From positions 110,315,087 through 110,379,086 of the forward strand of contig NC_080423.1 in the NCBI RefSeq assembly GCF_029873635.1: a stretch of 64,000 nt of DNA. The letters run 5' to 3'. This document shows, one piece after another, positions 48,760 through 61,221 of this stretch. Numbering within the stretch: position 1 is the first letter of the stretch; every line of letters begins with the position of its first letter. Below the pieces are notes generated by a model. The model saw only the letters and a list, made by a program, of their open reading frames with translations. It was not told where the DNA came from and searched no databases. Made by a program: the position numbers and the translations under genes. The stretch is from Malania oleifera (Eukaryota > Streptophyta > Magnoliopsida > Santalales > Ximeniaceae).

Positions 48760-49815
48760 AGGATGCAGTTCTTGTTGATGTTCTATAAGTTGAAACTGAA
48801 GCTTCACTATTAAAGGATACAGCAAGCTTGATGTTGCTAACCTATGCTTTGCTGATGGCCATGTAGCTTCTCCAGTAAGTTCAAAATGCTCTTCGCTTGT
48901 TTCATTTTCTGCCAGGGTTTCAAGCCAATCTTTTAAAATCTACTCCTTTTACATCGGCATCTTTGAGGCTGTTAAGCAAGAAATTATTCAAATGCTTGAG
49001 GTGGTTGAAGGCTCTTTTTCTTTGAGGTACCTTGGTCTCCCCCTTGTAACAAAGAAAAAATAAGCTGGGCTATCTTCAGCTTGTGGAAAATCTCCTCTAG
49101 AATTTACAGCTGGAACTCCAAGCATCTTCCCTATGCTGGGAGGCTTCATCTCATAAAGTCTGTGTTTATGAGCATCCAAAGCTATTGAAGTTCTGTTTTG
49201 TTCTTCCTGTTGCTGTCATTAAAAGCATAAAGCATAGGTTAATGGCTTTCCCGTGGAAGGAAAATCACAAATTCCCTATGGTGCAAGCTCAGTTGGTCTG
49301 ATATATTTTTGAAAAAAAAATATCTGTAAGCCTTTCTCTGAAGGTGGTTTAGACATTAAAAGACTTTCTAAGCAGAATTATATCTCAGCTATATGCTTTG
49401 GCATTTATATACCTCCAAGTATTTTTTATGGGTTGCTTGGGTTCATGCTTATAAGCTAAAAGATAAAGAGTGCTTGGGCAGTCAAGTTGTCCCCAGCCCC
49501 ACCCCAATGCGTCCTGAACTTGGAAAAGGATTCTCACGAGGCTATGTCCATTGAAAATGGGGAGTCTACTTTTTTTCTGAATGTTGGCATCCGTCAAGCC
49601 CTCTTATAGGTATGGTCCTTCTATTGCAACTGACCTTGCTCTCCCTTTGACACCTAAAGTTGCCAGTATTATCAAGGATGGGAATTGGATATGGCCGAGA
49701 AGATCTTCAAAGAGAATAGCAGAAATTGGATCAGACCTGAACTTCAACAGTCAATCCTGCATTGCAGGATTCGATTACTTGGATCCACTTTCTTTCAGGT
49801 ATTTGGAAATGCCTA
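48760..49815 (+). mobile_element. L1-type LINE fragment
   Basis: Translation gives the region after the L1 catalytic site in order: LCFADG (degenerate FADD), FSLRYLGLPLV, PMLGGF, then EGGLDIKRLSKQN, with many stops. Its 3' part is cut by the RTE LINE starting near 49816. Old and inactive. Confidence 0.65.
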
Positions 49816-52363
49816 GGTGATGATAGAATTGTATGATTAAGTAATTTATTTAAAACAATTTTAAAAACAAAGACATTCCAAATGAATGGAGGAAAAACAC
49901 TTTAATACCTACGTACAAAAATAAAGGAGATATTCAAAATTGTAATAATTATTGTAGAATTAGACTTATGATTCATACAATGAAATTGTAGAAAAAGGTA
50001 GTTGAATAAAGATTAAGGTTGGAAATGAAAGTCTTAGAAAATCAATTTTTGGTTCTATGCCCGACAGATTTACTACAAAAGCTATATATCTTTTAAGAAG
50101 ATTAATGGAAAAGTTTTAGTAAAATAAGGGACTTGCATATAGTATTTATTGACTTAGAGAAATTGTATGATAGGGTACTCAAGGAAATTTAATGTTGGGT
50201 TTTAGGAAAGAAGGTATTTGTAGTAGGTATACTAGTGTCATTAAGGATATATATGATAGAGTAATGACTAGTGTTAGGACTGCATGTGGAGAGATTAGGT
50301 AATTTCCAATCACAATGGGTGTACATCGAGGACCTTCTTTAAGCCCTTTTATTTTGCTTTAGCGATGGATGAACATACTAGGAGTATCCAAAATGAGGTT
50401 CCATGGTGTATGTTGCTTATAGATGATATTGTCCTAATTGATGAAACTAGGGGTGAAGTAGAATCTAAATTAGAATTATGGAGAGAAGCTTTAGAATCTG
50501 GAGGCTTTAGGATAAGTAGAAATAAGACATAATATATGAAATATAATTTTAGTCATAGTAGGAGGAATATTGGGGACAAAGTTAAACTTGATGATGAAGA
50601 AATCAATAGCACTAGTAGATTTCGATATCTTGGATCTATTATGCAAGCTGAAGGAGAACTTGAAGAAGATGTACTGCATAGAATTAAAGCAGGTTGGTTA
50701 AAATGGAGAAGTGCTTCGAGTGTGTTGTGTGATTGTAAAATACCCGTAAAATTAAAAGAGAAGTTCTGTAGGATGGCTGTAAGACCAACATGCTATATGG
50801 ATCAAAATGTTGGGCGACTAAGAAACAACATATTAAAAAATGTAAAAGTTGTCGAGATGAGAATGCTAAGATGGATGAGTGGTATAATGCTAAAAGATAA
50901 AATAAGAAATGAACATATTCATGGTAAGTTAAGTGTAACTCTTATAGAAGATAAGATAAGGGAGGGATGACTCAAGTGGTTTGGGCAATTGCAACATAGG
51001 CCAAATAGTGCTAGTGAGGAAGAGTGAATTAGTTACTATGAGGGTTAGTAGAAGGGGTAGGGGTATACCTAAAATAATTTGGATAAGATAGTGACTAAGG
51101 ATGTCATAGTCCAGAATCTATCAAAGAAAATTGTCTCTGATCGCATAAATTGGCGGTCAAGGATTCATGTAGCTAACCTCACCTAGTGGACTTAAGGCCA
51201 TGGTTGTTAAAATCGCGACTTAAGTTGTAGAATTGTACTATTCTACGATTCAAATTCACCCCCACGATCCAACTCCCAAGGAAAATCGCATTGCTCTAGA
51301 ATCGTGGCAGAATCGCTGGAATCGTAGAATCGAAATCGTGAGTAGAATCATTACGATTCACAATGCTGCCTGGATTGGGTCTTTTCCCTCTTTGGGCTTG
51401 AATTGTAAGGCCCAATATGTGTTTTTATATGTGCCAGAGGGCCCACAGTTTTTACATGAAGCCCAAAATCTTGAAATTTAGGGCAAACTAGCTCCCAGCA
51501 GCTCTGTTCGGCAGCTTTGGTGTTTGATACTTCGATCAGCAGCAAGGCAGCAACCAGCGAACCCTTCGAACACCTCTCATCTCTCTTTGACTTCCCTCTA
51601 GTCTAGTGGACTACTCTTGTAACAGTCTTGTTCCTGTTCGATCAGCAGTTCATCACTCTCCACGGTCAACTCTTCTGTCGGCACTCAGTTCTGATTGTTC
51701 TTTGGTGTTCAACTCCTTCTTCAGTCCCCTTCTCTCTGTCGAACACCTCAGCAGCCAGCAGAGTCAGCACTCTTCAGTCTTCAACCAATTTCTAGGTATG
51801 CTTGAGCCTTGAAGAGAAAGAACCATTTATTCAGCATAATCAACACTCAGCAGTGAGCTACAGCCAGCTACAACTACTGAGCTCTGTTTTTCTTCTTCTT
51901 CCTCTTCTTTTTTTGCTGAGTTGTTGTTCGTCTTTTTCTTCAAGAAAGAATCAGCAATCTCTTAAAATTATTCAACTTCATTGAAATTTTCTCTTTTTGA
52001 TTGATGATTGATTTGGTTTTTTTTTGGTGAACTTGACAACTTGTTCAAACTTCTAAGTTCTAAGAGACTAAGACTTGTGTTGCAAACTTGCAGCTGTGCT
52101 TACTGCTTAGTGCTTACAGAATACAGATTTACAATATTGCGTGCTTAAGAATTGTTTTTAACTCGATTGACTTGTTAATTAAGCTTATAGTCTTAGGAAT
52201 TGTCGTAAAATTCCATATACATTTATTTTAAATATTTTTTTTACACTGAAAGTAGAATCTTACGATTCTCGATCCGATTCTATGATCCGATCCTGCAGAT
52301 CCTACATAGAATCCTGATTCTGACAACCTTGCTTAAGGCTTGGTTTGTTGTTGTTGTTATCCA
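49816..52363 (+). mobile_element. RTE-clade LINE, copy 3, with nested hAT element
   Basis: Blocks of RTE reverse transcriptase run in order on +: NEWRKNTLIPTYKNK-like start, an F-F-MPDRFTTKAIYLL-like block, the [11 protein letters not shown] block, [14 protein letters not shown] (FADD changed to LIDD), then an open segment at 50536-50970 ([18 protein letters not shown] and on) with a frameshift near 50790. The 3' end CTCACCTAGTGGACTTAAGGC is cut at 51198 and resumes at 52332 with TTGTTGTTGTTG. The gap is the hAT element. Inactive. Confidence 0.88.
51199..52331. mobile_element. Nonautonomous hAT-like element, 1133 bp
   Basis: Perfect 8-bp target duplication CTTAAGGC at 51191-51198 and 52332-52339. 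Terminal inverted repeats: left CATGGTTGTTAAAATC, and right (reverse complement) CAAGGTTGTCAGAATC. Both ends carry many subterminal copies of GAATCGT or its reverse complement ACGATTC: about nine in the left 170 bases and about four in the right 70. No transposase was seen. The interior is CT-rich with short open frames. Eight-base duplication and CA-start TIRs fit the hAT superfamily. Confidence 0.88.
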
Positions 52364-52604
52364 AAATATATATCAAGAATATACCTATAAATAAATTTTC
52401 ATAAATAGAAAATATTGCAAGAAAATAAATTTATTTTCTATCATTGTGAGACCAATAGGATAGTTTTGAGCTATTTGTCCTGAGATCACTAAACAAGGAG
52501 CCATTGGCACCTAAAGAATATGCTATGCACAAGTCAAAAGTTAGGCTATTGTCACCATGTGAGTACATGATTATGTGTGAGATGCATGGTTGTTTTTCCT
52601 TGAG
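52364..52604. other. Short unassigned stretch
   Basis: Presumed VHA-C intron sequence between the RTE LINE tail and a SINE fragment. Nothing recognised. Confidence 0.4.
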
Positions 52605-52690
52605 TAAATTAGACCCATTGTGGTCTGCCCCTTCCCGGGGACCCACATACGCGGGAGCTCTGTGCACTGGGCTGCCTTTTTTTTTTTTAG
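52605..52690 (+). mobile_element. Au SINE 3' fragment
   Basis: Matches only the 3' half of Au SINEs: CCTTCCCGGGGACCC, then GCGGGAGCTCTGTGCACTGG, GCTGCC and a T-run. The tRNA-related 5' half is absent or unrecognisable. Confidence 0.65.
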
Positions 52691-52924
52691 CTGCTTCTTT
52701 AAAAAGATTGTGGCTTATATTAGTTCTCGTTCATCTCTTAATTTTTAAGGAAAATTTAGCAGACTTCCAATCGTAAATAGGATATTTTCCTCCTGCAAAC
52801 TACCAGAAATGGGGCTCAGCCTTCGCAAAAAATGACAGCAGCAAAATAACACAATGAGACTTAGCTACTAAAACCAAATGCAACGACAACAATTACTCCC
52901 AACATAAAATCTTTAAAGATACAA

Positions 52925-53185
52925 TGATTTTATTTTATTTTATTTTATTTTTGGCATAAAAAAGAGATTTCATTAAGAAAGAAAAGAACATACAAAGTGG
53001 AGGATAAAGCATCTTCCTAAAGAAAAAAAAAAAGAAAAAAGAGTACAGTGGATAAGAAGAAGAAAAAACAAATATCACATCAATATAGTCTTCCAATCAT
53101 GCTAGAAATCTGAAAAACAAGTCCCCTTAAAGCAGCTAGCACCTACCAGAAAAAGCCAAATAAGATACAAGTTAATAAAAGCTTT
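52925..53185. other. Possible L1 3' end (-), uncertain
   Basis: AAAAAGAGATTTCATTAAG and A-rich sequence resemble L1 3' ends read in - orientation, but the match is short. A similar stretch lies at 53405-53480. Confidence 0.3.
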
Positions 53186-53188
53186 GTG

Positions 53189-53352
53189 GGCAAGCCTTGA
53201 CTCAATGGTAAGGGTGTTACATCCAAACCTAAAGGTCATGGATTCAAATCATGGTAATAAGCTCTCCAAGCATGGAGGTAAGTTGTTGGTAAATCATGCC
53301 CTCCCCAGACCCCTGATGGCATGGGAGCCTTATGCAATGGGTGCTACATTTT
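53189..53352 (+). mobile_element. Au-type SINE
   Basis: tRNA-like 5' part with a box-A-like TGACTCAATGGTAAGGG and a box-B-like GGTCATGGATTCAAATC, then the Au 3' part (CCCAGACCCC, GGGAGCCTTATGCAATGGG) and a T-rich end. The RNA polymerase III boxes are fairly well kept. Confidence 0.7.
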
Positions 53353-53894
53353 TCTTTTTAGCATCTCATCTTAAGCATCCAACTAGTCTTAACCCATATA
53401 ATATTTTTTTAAGATAACAAAAAATCATTGAATGGAAAAATAGAAAATATTACAGAGAAAAGAGGTTGAGGTATCCTCTAGAAAACCTAGTCCTGATAGC
53501 GAGAGACCCTTGAGAACCTCAAAAGAATGAGCTCAAAAAGAAGCATAAAAAGTAACCTTCTCCCAAATTAAGTTTGGAGGAGTCCTCTTGTCTTTAAAAA
53601 TTTTGGCATCCTTTTTGAAAAAAGTTTTATTTTTCTTTACTTACCCTCCATTTTATCTTAATTTATTTGTTACTAGCCGTATTGTTATTATTATCCATGC
53701 ATACAATAATCCCCCATTATTATTGTTGTTGTTGTTGTTAAGACAATAAAACGTTAATGATATTTCACACTTCTAAATCTTCAAATATACAAGTGTTAAA
53801 TTCATGATCATCATCCTCATGATTTGTTTATGCTTTTATTTTTTTCACTTAAGAAAAAATGTAATTAATTATACAAAAATCCCCAATGAATTAA

Positions 53895-55100
53895 AACAAC
53901 AACAACAACAACAACAAGCCTTGAGTCCCACTAGGTGGGGTTGGTTACATGAATCCTTTTCCTCCAATTCACCCAATCGAGAGCGTTTTCCTCTATTAGG
54001 TTAAGAGCTATTAAATCCTTCCTCACTACCTCATTCCAAGTTATTTAGGCCTACCCCTATCTTTTTTCATGCCAAAACAATAACTAACTCACTCCTCCTC
54101 ACAGGTGCTCTACTAGGCTTGCGTTTCATATGCCCAAACCATTTAAGCCGCCCCTCCCTTATCTTATCTTTGATTGATGCTATGCCTAAATTATATGCTC
54201 ATTTTTTACTTTTCTTTTAATGTTATACTACTCATCCACCTCAACATTCGCATTTCAGCAACATTACTTTTTTTACATGTTGTTTCTTAGTTGCCCAACA
54301 TTTTGAACCATAAAAAGCATAGCAGGCCTTACGGCCATCTTATAAAATTTTCCTTTTAATTTTAAGGGTATTCTACAATCACACAACACACCTGATGCAC
54401 TCCTCCATTTTACCCAACCTATTTTAATTCTATGTACTATGTCTTTTTCAATTTTCCCTTCCGCTTGCATTATAGATCCAAGATATCTAAATCTATTAGT
54501 GCTATTAATCTCTTAATTAGCAAGTTGAATCTTCTCTCTACTACTACTCACATTATTGAAATTGCATTTCATATATTTTGTCTTATTCCTACTTATAGGC
54601 TCTAATGTGACTCTTTAAAGTTCTAGTTTAGATTCCACTTTGTTCTTACTATCATCAATTGACATGATATCATTTGCAAACAACATACACCAAGGGATCT
54701 CATTTTGAATATTCCTAGTAAGTTCATCAACCGCTAAAGTAAAAAGATGAAGACTCAAAGTAGAACTTTGATGTACACCTATTGTGATTGAAAAATCTCT
54801 AGATTCTCCTTTTACAGTCCTAACACTAGTCACTACTCTATCATACATATCCTTAATGACCTTTGTATATCTATTGCAAACCCCCCTCTTTTCTAAGACC
54901 CACCAAAGAACTTACCTTGGTACTCTATCATAAACTTTCTCTAGGTCAATAAAAACCATATGCAAGTCCCTTTTCTTTTTCCTAAACTTTTCCATTAAGC
55001 TTCTTAAAAGATAAATAGCTTCTGTTGTTGATCCTCCAGACATAAAACCAAATTGATTTTCTGAAATCCTCGTTCCTAGTTTTATACTATGTTCAATGAA
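53895..55100 (-). mobile_element. RTE-clade LINE, copy 4
   Basis: The 3' terminus on - is (TTG)n preceded by CCCCACCTAGTGGGAC, at about 53898-53940. The body shows the C-terminal blocks (54273-54470) and a reverse-transcriptase piece at 54615-54848 with GVHQSSTLSLHLFTLAVDEL and PWCMLFANDI, where FADD has become FAND. The 5' end is truncated near 55100 after a block like FENQFGFMSGGSTTEAI. Inactive. Confidence 0.85.
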
Positions 55101-55606
55101 TTAAAAAAGTATACATAAGTTATAGCCATAAATCAAGGTGAATTATTAATAAATTCAAATGAATTGGTGAAGTTCGGATTTGAATAAATTGGCATCAGAT
55201 TTAATCAAAATCTAGTGATATTACAATTTCTAGGACAAATACAGAAATGCCATTGAGTCTTCCAGCGGCAAGCATGGGTGTGTTCTAGCCAGCAATTTTT
55301 GTTTATGAGTAGAAAATTACCCTAGGAAGTGAGTGGAGTGGGGAGTGTGCAGCAAAGAGATTTGGACTGAAATAGATCAAGACAGAAGGGAGAAAAGAGA
55401 TTGCCCAAGTTATGCAGCGCTTGAAGGTGGCTGAGGCATGTTCTCGCTGCAAAAATTTATGGTCTGATTGTTACAAGGGCTGTGGCGAATGAAGATCATA
55501 GGTGAGGAAAGAAGAGGGATGCAGAAAAATAAAGAAGAGGGGAAAAAAAAAAATAGTGATGTCTGAATTGAGTCTCTCTCTGCGTGGTTTTAGGGTGTTT
55601 GGTTAA
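55101..55606. other. Unassigned between LINE and SINE
   Basis: Mixed AT-rich and purine-rich sequence. No VHA-C exon and no repeat recognised. Confidence 0.4.
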
Positions 55607-55800
55607 GGGTGAGCCTTGGATCAATGGTAAGTTTGCTCCTTTGTGATCAGTTGGTAATAAGTTCGAGTCCAAGGAAACTGCCTCTCTGCATAAAATCTGG
55701 GGTAAGACTGTTTACACTGTGTCAACCCTCTCCCTACACTCGCAATACCAGGAGCCTTGTGGCTTGGGGATACCCTTTTGGGCCGGGGAGATTGAAGAGG
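55607..55800 (+). mobile_element. Au SINE, near full length
   Basis: Starts GGTGAGCCTTGGATCAATGG (box A), carries a box-B-like AGTTCGAGTCC, then AAACTGCCTCTCTGCA, GGGTAAGACTG, CCCTCTCCC and the 3' end GGAGCCTTGTGGCTTGGGG followed by CCCTTTT. All Au landmarks are in order. Confidence 0.8.
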
Positions 55801-56689
55801 AAAAGGAGAAAAAGGGAGAAGATACAGGGAATAATAGAAGATGGTGGGAAGAGTGATAAGGATGAGGAGATATTTCTTTTAACTTAAAATCCTACCAAAT
55901 CCCAAAATTATTAGTTAGATGCAAATTTCCTTCACTCTACAGCCCATTGAGACAAAACGTTTACATTCGCACATCATTTTGGCACTATTTTTATCATTAA
56001 TATTATTAGGGTCATATAATATTTCAGGCATATGATTATCCTCGTCTCGTATTTTATGTTAGTCCTAGTGTACTATGCTTGTGCAATGACTTGAATACAA
56101 GTGCAAACAATGAATGCTTGAATTCTGAATGTAAGGAGCACCAAAAATGCCTTGAGGCTCAATCTAAAGTACCAAATTCCATAAAGGCTAATGCATTACA
56201 CGCTGAGGCTTAGGCACTTGTACAAATGACATGCATTTTACGCATTTTGGGTGTGTGATTTTCAAGTTAGATTTTGCTAGAAAATGTTAACTTTGTGTTT
56301 ATATAAAAGGAATGTCATGATATGAGTTGATTTCTAAAATTCTTGAACCTCAGCCTTTCCAAAATGACTGGGAGTTGTATCTTAAATCATGGGAATAGTT
56401 TGAACTTTATAATAGCATAGCTATCTCTTGTTCTGATTTGCATCATGAATTCAAATTAGCAATTGAAGGGCCAATAAGTAATTCGCAAAGTATATTTAAT
56501 TTTTTATCTTATATTTGTGTTTTTCTTAATTGTTTCTTTATTTTAAAAACAAATTTAATTTATTTATGTATTTTTATCGAAAAATAAATTTCTCAAAAGG
56601 CTTACATCTCTTCAACACCTTAAGGCTTATGTCTCGCCTCTTAAGGGTTGAAATGTCTTGCCTTATGCCTTTGCCTTTTAAAATATTGG
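55801..56689. other. Presumed VHA-C intron 4, no feature assigned
   Basis: A/T-rich sequence without exons or clear repeats. Confidence 0.4.
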
Positions 56690-58300
56690 GTAATCCTAAT
56701 GCTGACTCTTTCTGGACCTATTTTTGTGAGTGGTTAGGAGACTAGATGGGTGGAAAGGAGCGTTATTCACTCTAGGGGCTTGTCTATCTTTCATTCCTTT
56801 GTAATATCATTCTGTTTTAGAATTCCTGTGAGATTAGCGTGGAGGCTTGAGAAGTTAATGAGGGATTTCTTTGGGTGGGGGAGAGAGTAGTAGAGTTCAT
56901 CATATAGGCTAGGAGATTGTGTGTAGACCTAAAAGGGAGGGAGGCTTGGTCTTGGTAATGTGGTTTTCAAAAACATTTCTTTGGCGGGAATGGGTGGGAT
57001 GCTAAAGTGGGAATTGAAATTACTTATTCGAGTCCTTGGATGTTTGTATCTTTGATCTATATTTCCTTCCCAAAGTCCGGTATACATCGTTATGGGGAGC
57101 AAATACGCTTTTGGGAGGATCATTGGGTGGGGTAGATGCCTTTGGCTACTATATTCCTCATTTTTTCAGTTATCTAATCTTCATGATACCCATATTTCTG
57201 CTTTTCTTTTGAAGGAACATAGGCATTCTTGGAACTTCCATTTTGGGAGAAATCTATACAGTGGGTAATGGGCAGCAAATTCGCTTTTGGGAGGATCATT
57301 GGGTGGGGGAGATGCCTTTGGGTATTACATTCCTCATTTTTTCAGTTATCTAATCTTCATGATACCCATATTTCTGCTTTTCTTTTGAAAGAAGATAGGC
57401 ATTCTTGGAACGTCCATTTTGGGAGAATTCTTAATGAGAGAGAGATTGATGAGTTGGTTTGCTTGACCAAGTTGCTCGATTCTTTTCATGTTCAATTGGG
57501 AGTGATAAAAGGGTTTGGAGCTTAGATCCTTCTAGGTAGTTCTGTTCTAAATCTTTTCTTTTCTGCTTGACTCGTGACTCTACCGTAGATACTTTTGCTT
57601 TGTATCCTTTGATTTGGAAAGCCAAAGCTCCCTAAAAGTTAAAAGCTTTTATTTGGACTGTGATACTTGAAATAATCAACACCAATGATTTGCTTCAAAA
57701 GAGAAGACTTAATAAGGCATTGTCTCCTAACATCTTTGTCCTTTGTTTGAGGAGCGGAGAGACTTGTGCACATTTTGTTTCTTCATTGTCCTTTCATGTT
57801 GGCTATTTGGAATAAATTATTGGTATATTTGGTGAAACCAGGGTTTGTCCCTCCACATTGAAGGCGTTCTATACCATCATGTTTAGGGGTTTTGGTAAAG
57901 GAGAGGAAAGTGTTATGGCAATGCACTATAATGGCTATTATTTGGTGTGTTTGGTTGGAAAGAAGGCCAGAACATTCAAAGCTGTGGCTAGTGGCTACTG
58001 CTAACAATTTGCTTTGGGGTAGAATGGTTTATCTTGCTTCGCTGTGGGTATTGGCAAATGGCTTTTTTCCGACATGTTTCTTTGGAAGACCTGCAACACG
58101 ATTGTTTGGATCTACTACATTGAGTTTGGTTTTTTAGTTTTATACTATGATCTTTATTAATTATTTTTTTTTATTTTTTTATTTTCTAATGTAAAGGGAT
58201 GATTTCCCATTCTACTAGATTATTTCCTTTCCTTTTCTTCTCTCTTTTTTTGTTGTACATTCTTCTCACTCCTAATAAATTTCTTTGTTTGTATAAAAGT
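56690..58300 (+). mobile_element. L1-type LINE 3' fragment
   Basis: Translation gives the L1 C-terminal part: LEKLMRDFFGWG, REGGLGLGNVVFKN, IRFWEDHWVG (twice because of a tandem duplication), IWKAKAP-KLKAFIW, a C-x-C/H-type zinc knuckle remnant, and a 3' tail with TTGTTGTACATTCTT shared with the next L1. Stops and frameshifts are frequent. Confidence 0.75.
57081..57430 (+). repeat. About 176-bp tandem duplication inside the L1
   Basis: 57081-57254 and 57255-57430 align at an offset of 176 bases over most of their length (AGCAAAT-CGCTTTTGGGAGG to CATTTTGGGAGAA) with a few percent differences. TATACA lies at each unit start. Confidence 0.88.
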
Positions 58301-59594
58301 ATAGTTTTATAAATTTTTATACATAGATAAGTATTAGCCATGGATGGGATCCTCCTCTCTCTCTCTCTCTCTCTCTCTCTTCACTTTTGGTAGTCAGGAA
58401 GGGTTTCTTGGCATGGATCTCTCTCTTTCTCATCCCTTTGTTCCCTCGTTCCATTTCCCACCTTTCTTTTATGAAAATTGACCTTTTTGTAGTGTGCTTT
58501 GGAGCTTTATGGGTGTTCATGTTGCATTTAAAGTTGATCAGAAGGTGCTTAACTTAGATCGTCTTGATTTATAGGCTTTTTGTACCTCAGAATTTGCAGG
58601 GAGGCATGCATCGTTCACCCTATTGAAGGAGATGAGTTTTTGTGGGTTAAGGAAGATGGGTTTTGTGGTCTGGAAGTAGACCACATGCATTATTCATCTT
58701 GCTCTCTTGCATTCTGTTGGCAAAGGGATTTTGATTTAAATTTGAAATGCCTGGGTTGCCCTACAGGGTTTGTTGGGAGGCTTTTGATTTTGTTGGTTGA
58801 CCTATTCTGAATGCGCTAGGTAAAAATAAGACTTTTGGTACATGCATTGAGAAGAAAAAATCTCTACAGAACCTGGAGGTTTGGGGTGACCTAAACAAAT
58901 TGAGTTGTGTACAGCCAAGCTTGAGGACAATGGGGTGTTTAATGATGGGCCTCATTTGGCAAAGAGAGAAGATAATGATGTACTTGAAGAGCAGGCCTTA
59001 GAAGGAGCTCAAAGGGGAGGCATGCATTGTACAAAATGTTAGCAAGTTGGGGGGCTAGTCTTTGGTAATTTTGCCGTAGCTCAAAGTTTGTTCTCCTCTT
59101 CAAGAAGGAGCTCGTAACCAGTTGGAAGGATTCTAAGAATTCTACCGAAAGAAATGTCTCTGTTAATCACGTTTTCTTGTTGTTGTTTCTGCTCTAAGGG
59201 ATGTGTTGAGGACTCGGGTTGATGCTAAATCAGATGATGTTTCGGCTCTCGACTTAGAAGATGGTGTGGGCAACATGTGTGATTCTGCGAAAGGTGTGCC
59301 AGTAGATCAGCTGAGACAAAGTATGATTCTGAAGGGGGGATACTTTGTTTTACATCCCAAGGTGTGTTTTTGATATTGGTTCCGATGATCATGTGCTCGT
59401 GGAAGATGCCTTTTTGCATGAACAACAGCAAGTTGAGGGAAGTTTTCCTAAAAAGATCTTTGAGGACGTGTAGGTGGGTGATGACCATTCTAAGAACATG
59501 ATAAAAGACTTAAGGGATCTTTGGCTACTTTTCTTCTTCTTGAGCAAAATTTTGATTCCCTTGGTGATCCTATTTTCCGCCTGCCCCCTGCGTG

Positions 59595-59611
59595 GGGGGG
59601 GGGGGGGGGGT
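59595..59611. repeat. Homopolymeric G run
   Basis: A G run of about 17 lies in the ORF1-like part of the L1. Run length may be a sequencing artefact. Confidence 0.7.
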
Positions 59612-61145
59612 TTAAGGAGCTGAGTGGTGAGGGTGGGGATGATTATGTGGTAGGAGTTTCTCCTTTGGGGGCTTTGAGTACCTCTATGTCTAAAGAAGGT
59701 ATCCTTCCTATTCCTATTTGGTATATTCCAACTTTTGATACTTTATGCTAAAGGGAGGAGTTTATTGAGGAAGATGCTCTTTTGGGGGGTGGGGGGAGTG
59801 ATTGAGACCATATAGACCTGCAAAAACTCCTTGAGCACCTGAGTTTAAAGCTAGTGAGACATGTCAGGCAAGAGGTGAGGGTGGGATTAGTCCTAAAACC
59901 CATAAAAGGAAAAAGAAGGTTTAGAAAGAGCTTAAAATTTTAGCTTCTTTGATCAATTATGAGGGAGTAATTGTGTAGGGAAGGGATGTAAAAAGAGTTA
60001 AAATCATGAAGATGAAATATGAGGGGCTTAGGGCACTATAGGAAGAGGGATCTTACTAGGGAAGTTTTGACTAGAAATTCTCCTAATATTGTGCTTATTC
60101 AGGAAACTAGGTTTGGGAATGTTGATTTCGGGGGTTGGTGGGGTTGGGGGGGTGGGGAGTTTGTTGTGAGGAGCATCTGGGAGTTTAGATGTAAGGACCA
60201 AGAGTTTCTCCCCTCTTGGGGTTTGGCTGTCTTTTGTTCAATTTCCTGAGTTGATGATAGTCTTGTTGGGCTTTTCTCTTTTTTGTCCCGGTAGATTTGA
60301 AGGATAAGGGTCAGTGGTGGGTTGCTTCTCTATGCAGGCCTTCCAGACTTACTTTCTGTACTGGCTTTTGGGATGTGTTTTATGCTATTTTTGGATTTTG
60401 TTCCCCCTAGGTGGATTATAGGTGGTGATTTTGACGTTGCTAGGTTCTTATTTGAAAAGGGGAGTGGGGGGGCTACTTTGAGCATGCATCATTTTTATTT
60501 TGATAGATTTTGGGATTGCGGGTTGAGTGTTCTCCGTTTGAGTAACACTCTTTGAGTATATGAATCTTTCCCAAATTGTCCTATTTAGACCTACGTCTGA
60601 ACTTTGATCACTTTCCTATCTTGTTGGAGTGTAGCAAGGTTTCTTAGGGCCCTATCCTTTTCATTTTGAAAATATGTGGTCAGATCATAATTCTCTTCAG
60701 TCTTTGGTTAGGAATTCTTGGAGTAAGGATTTGGAGAGGTGGTGGGAAGGGTTTGGGTTTATGAGGAAGCTTAAGCATCTTGAAGGGACCTCAAACATGT
60801 GGAATAGGGAGGTGTTTGGTGATTTTAGGATTTAGGATTAGGAAAGCTAGCATTTTGGGTTGGGTGAGTAACGTGAGTTGGGTTACCAAGATAGAAAAGA
60901 AGGATATGTTAGTCTTTTGGAGAGTGAGCAAATAGGGTTTCATTGAAGAATGAGATGGAAGATTTGATTTCTAAGGAAGTGAGAAGTTGGAAGTAGAAGA
61001 TATTTAAATGGCTTAAAGAGAGATTGTAATTTGAAATTTTCTCCTGAGTTAGCTAGTAGATGAGGAAAAACTTGATTGAGGAATTGGATTTCTGTAGAGG
61101 TGAGGTCATTTTTCAGATCCTTGTTTGATTACTTCTGGGATCAGT

Positions 61146-61221
61146 CCAGTTAAGGAGATATCTTATTCTCCTAGCTGTATATTCTTGTTCAATTAGTGAA
61201 TTCTTCTTTTATTATCAAAAA
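61146..61221 (+). mobile_element. 76-bp L1 tail inserted in the L1, with 18-bp TSD
   Basis: The insert is the last part of an L1 3' end (GGAGATATCTTATTCTCCT, CTTCTTTTATTATC and A's). It is flanked by the perfect 18-base direct repeat ATTACTTCTGGGATCAGT at 61128-61145 and 61222-61239. This is a textbook product of target-primed reverse transcription with extreme 5' truncation. Confidence 0.88.

Noticed and set aside
51606-51984. Ser- and Leu-rich frames inside the hAT element
   Set aside because: They follow the CT-rich interior and show no transposase motif (no BED zinc finger or hAT dimerisation block).
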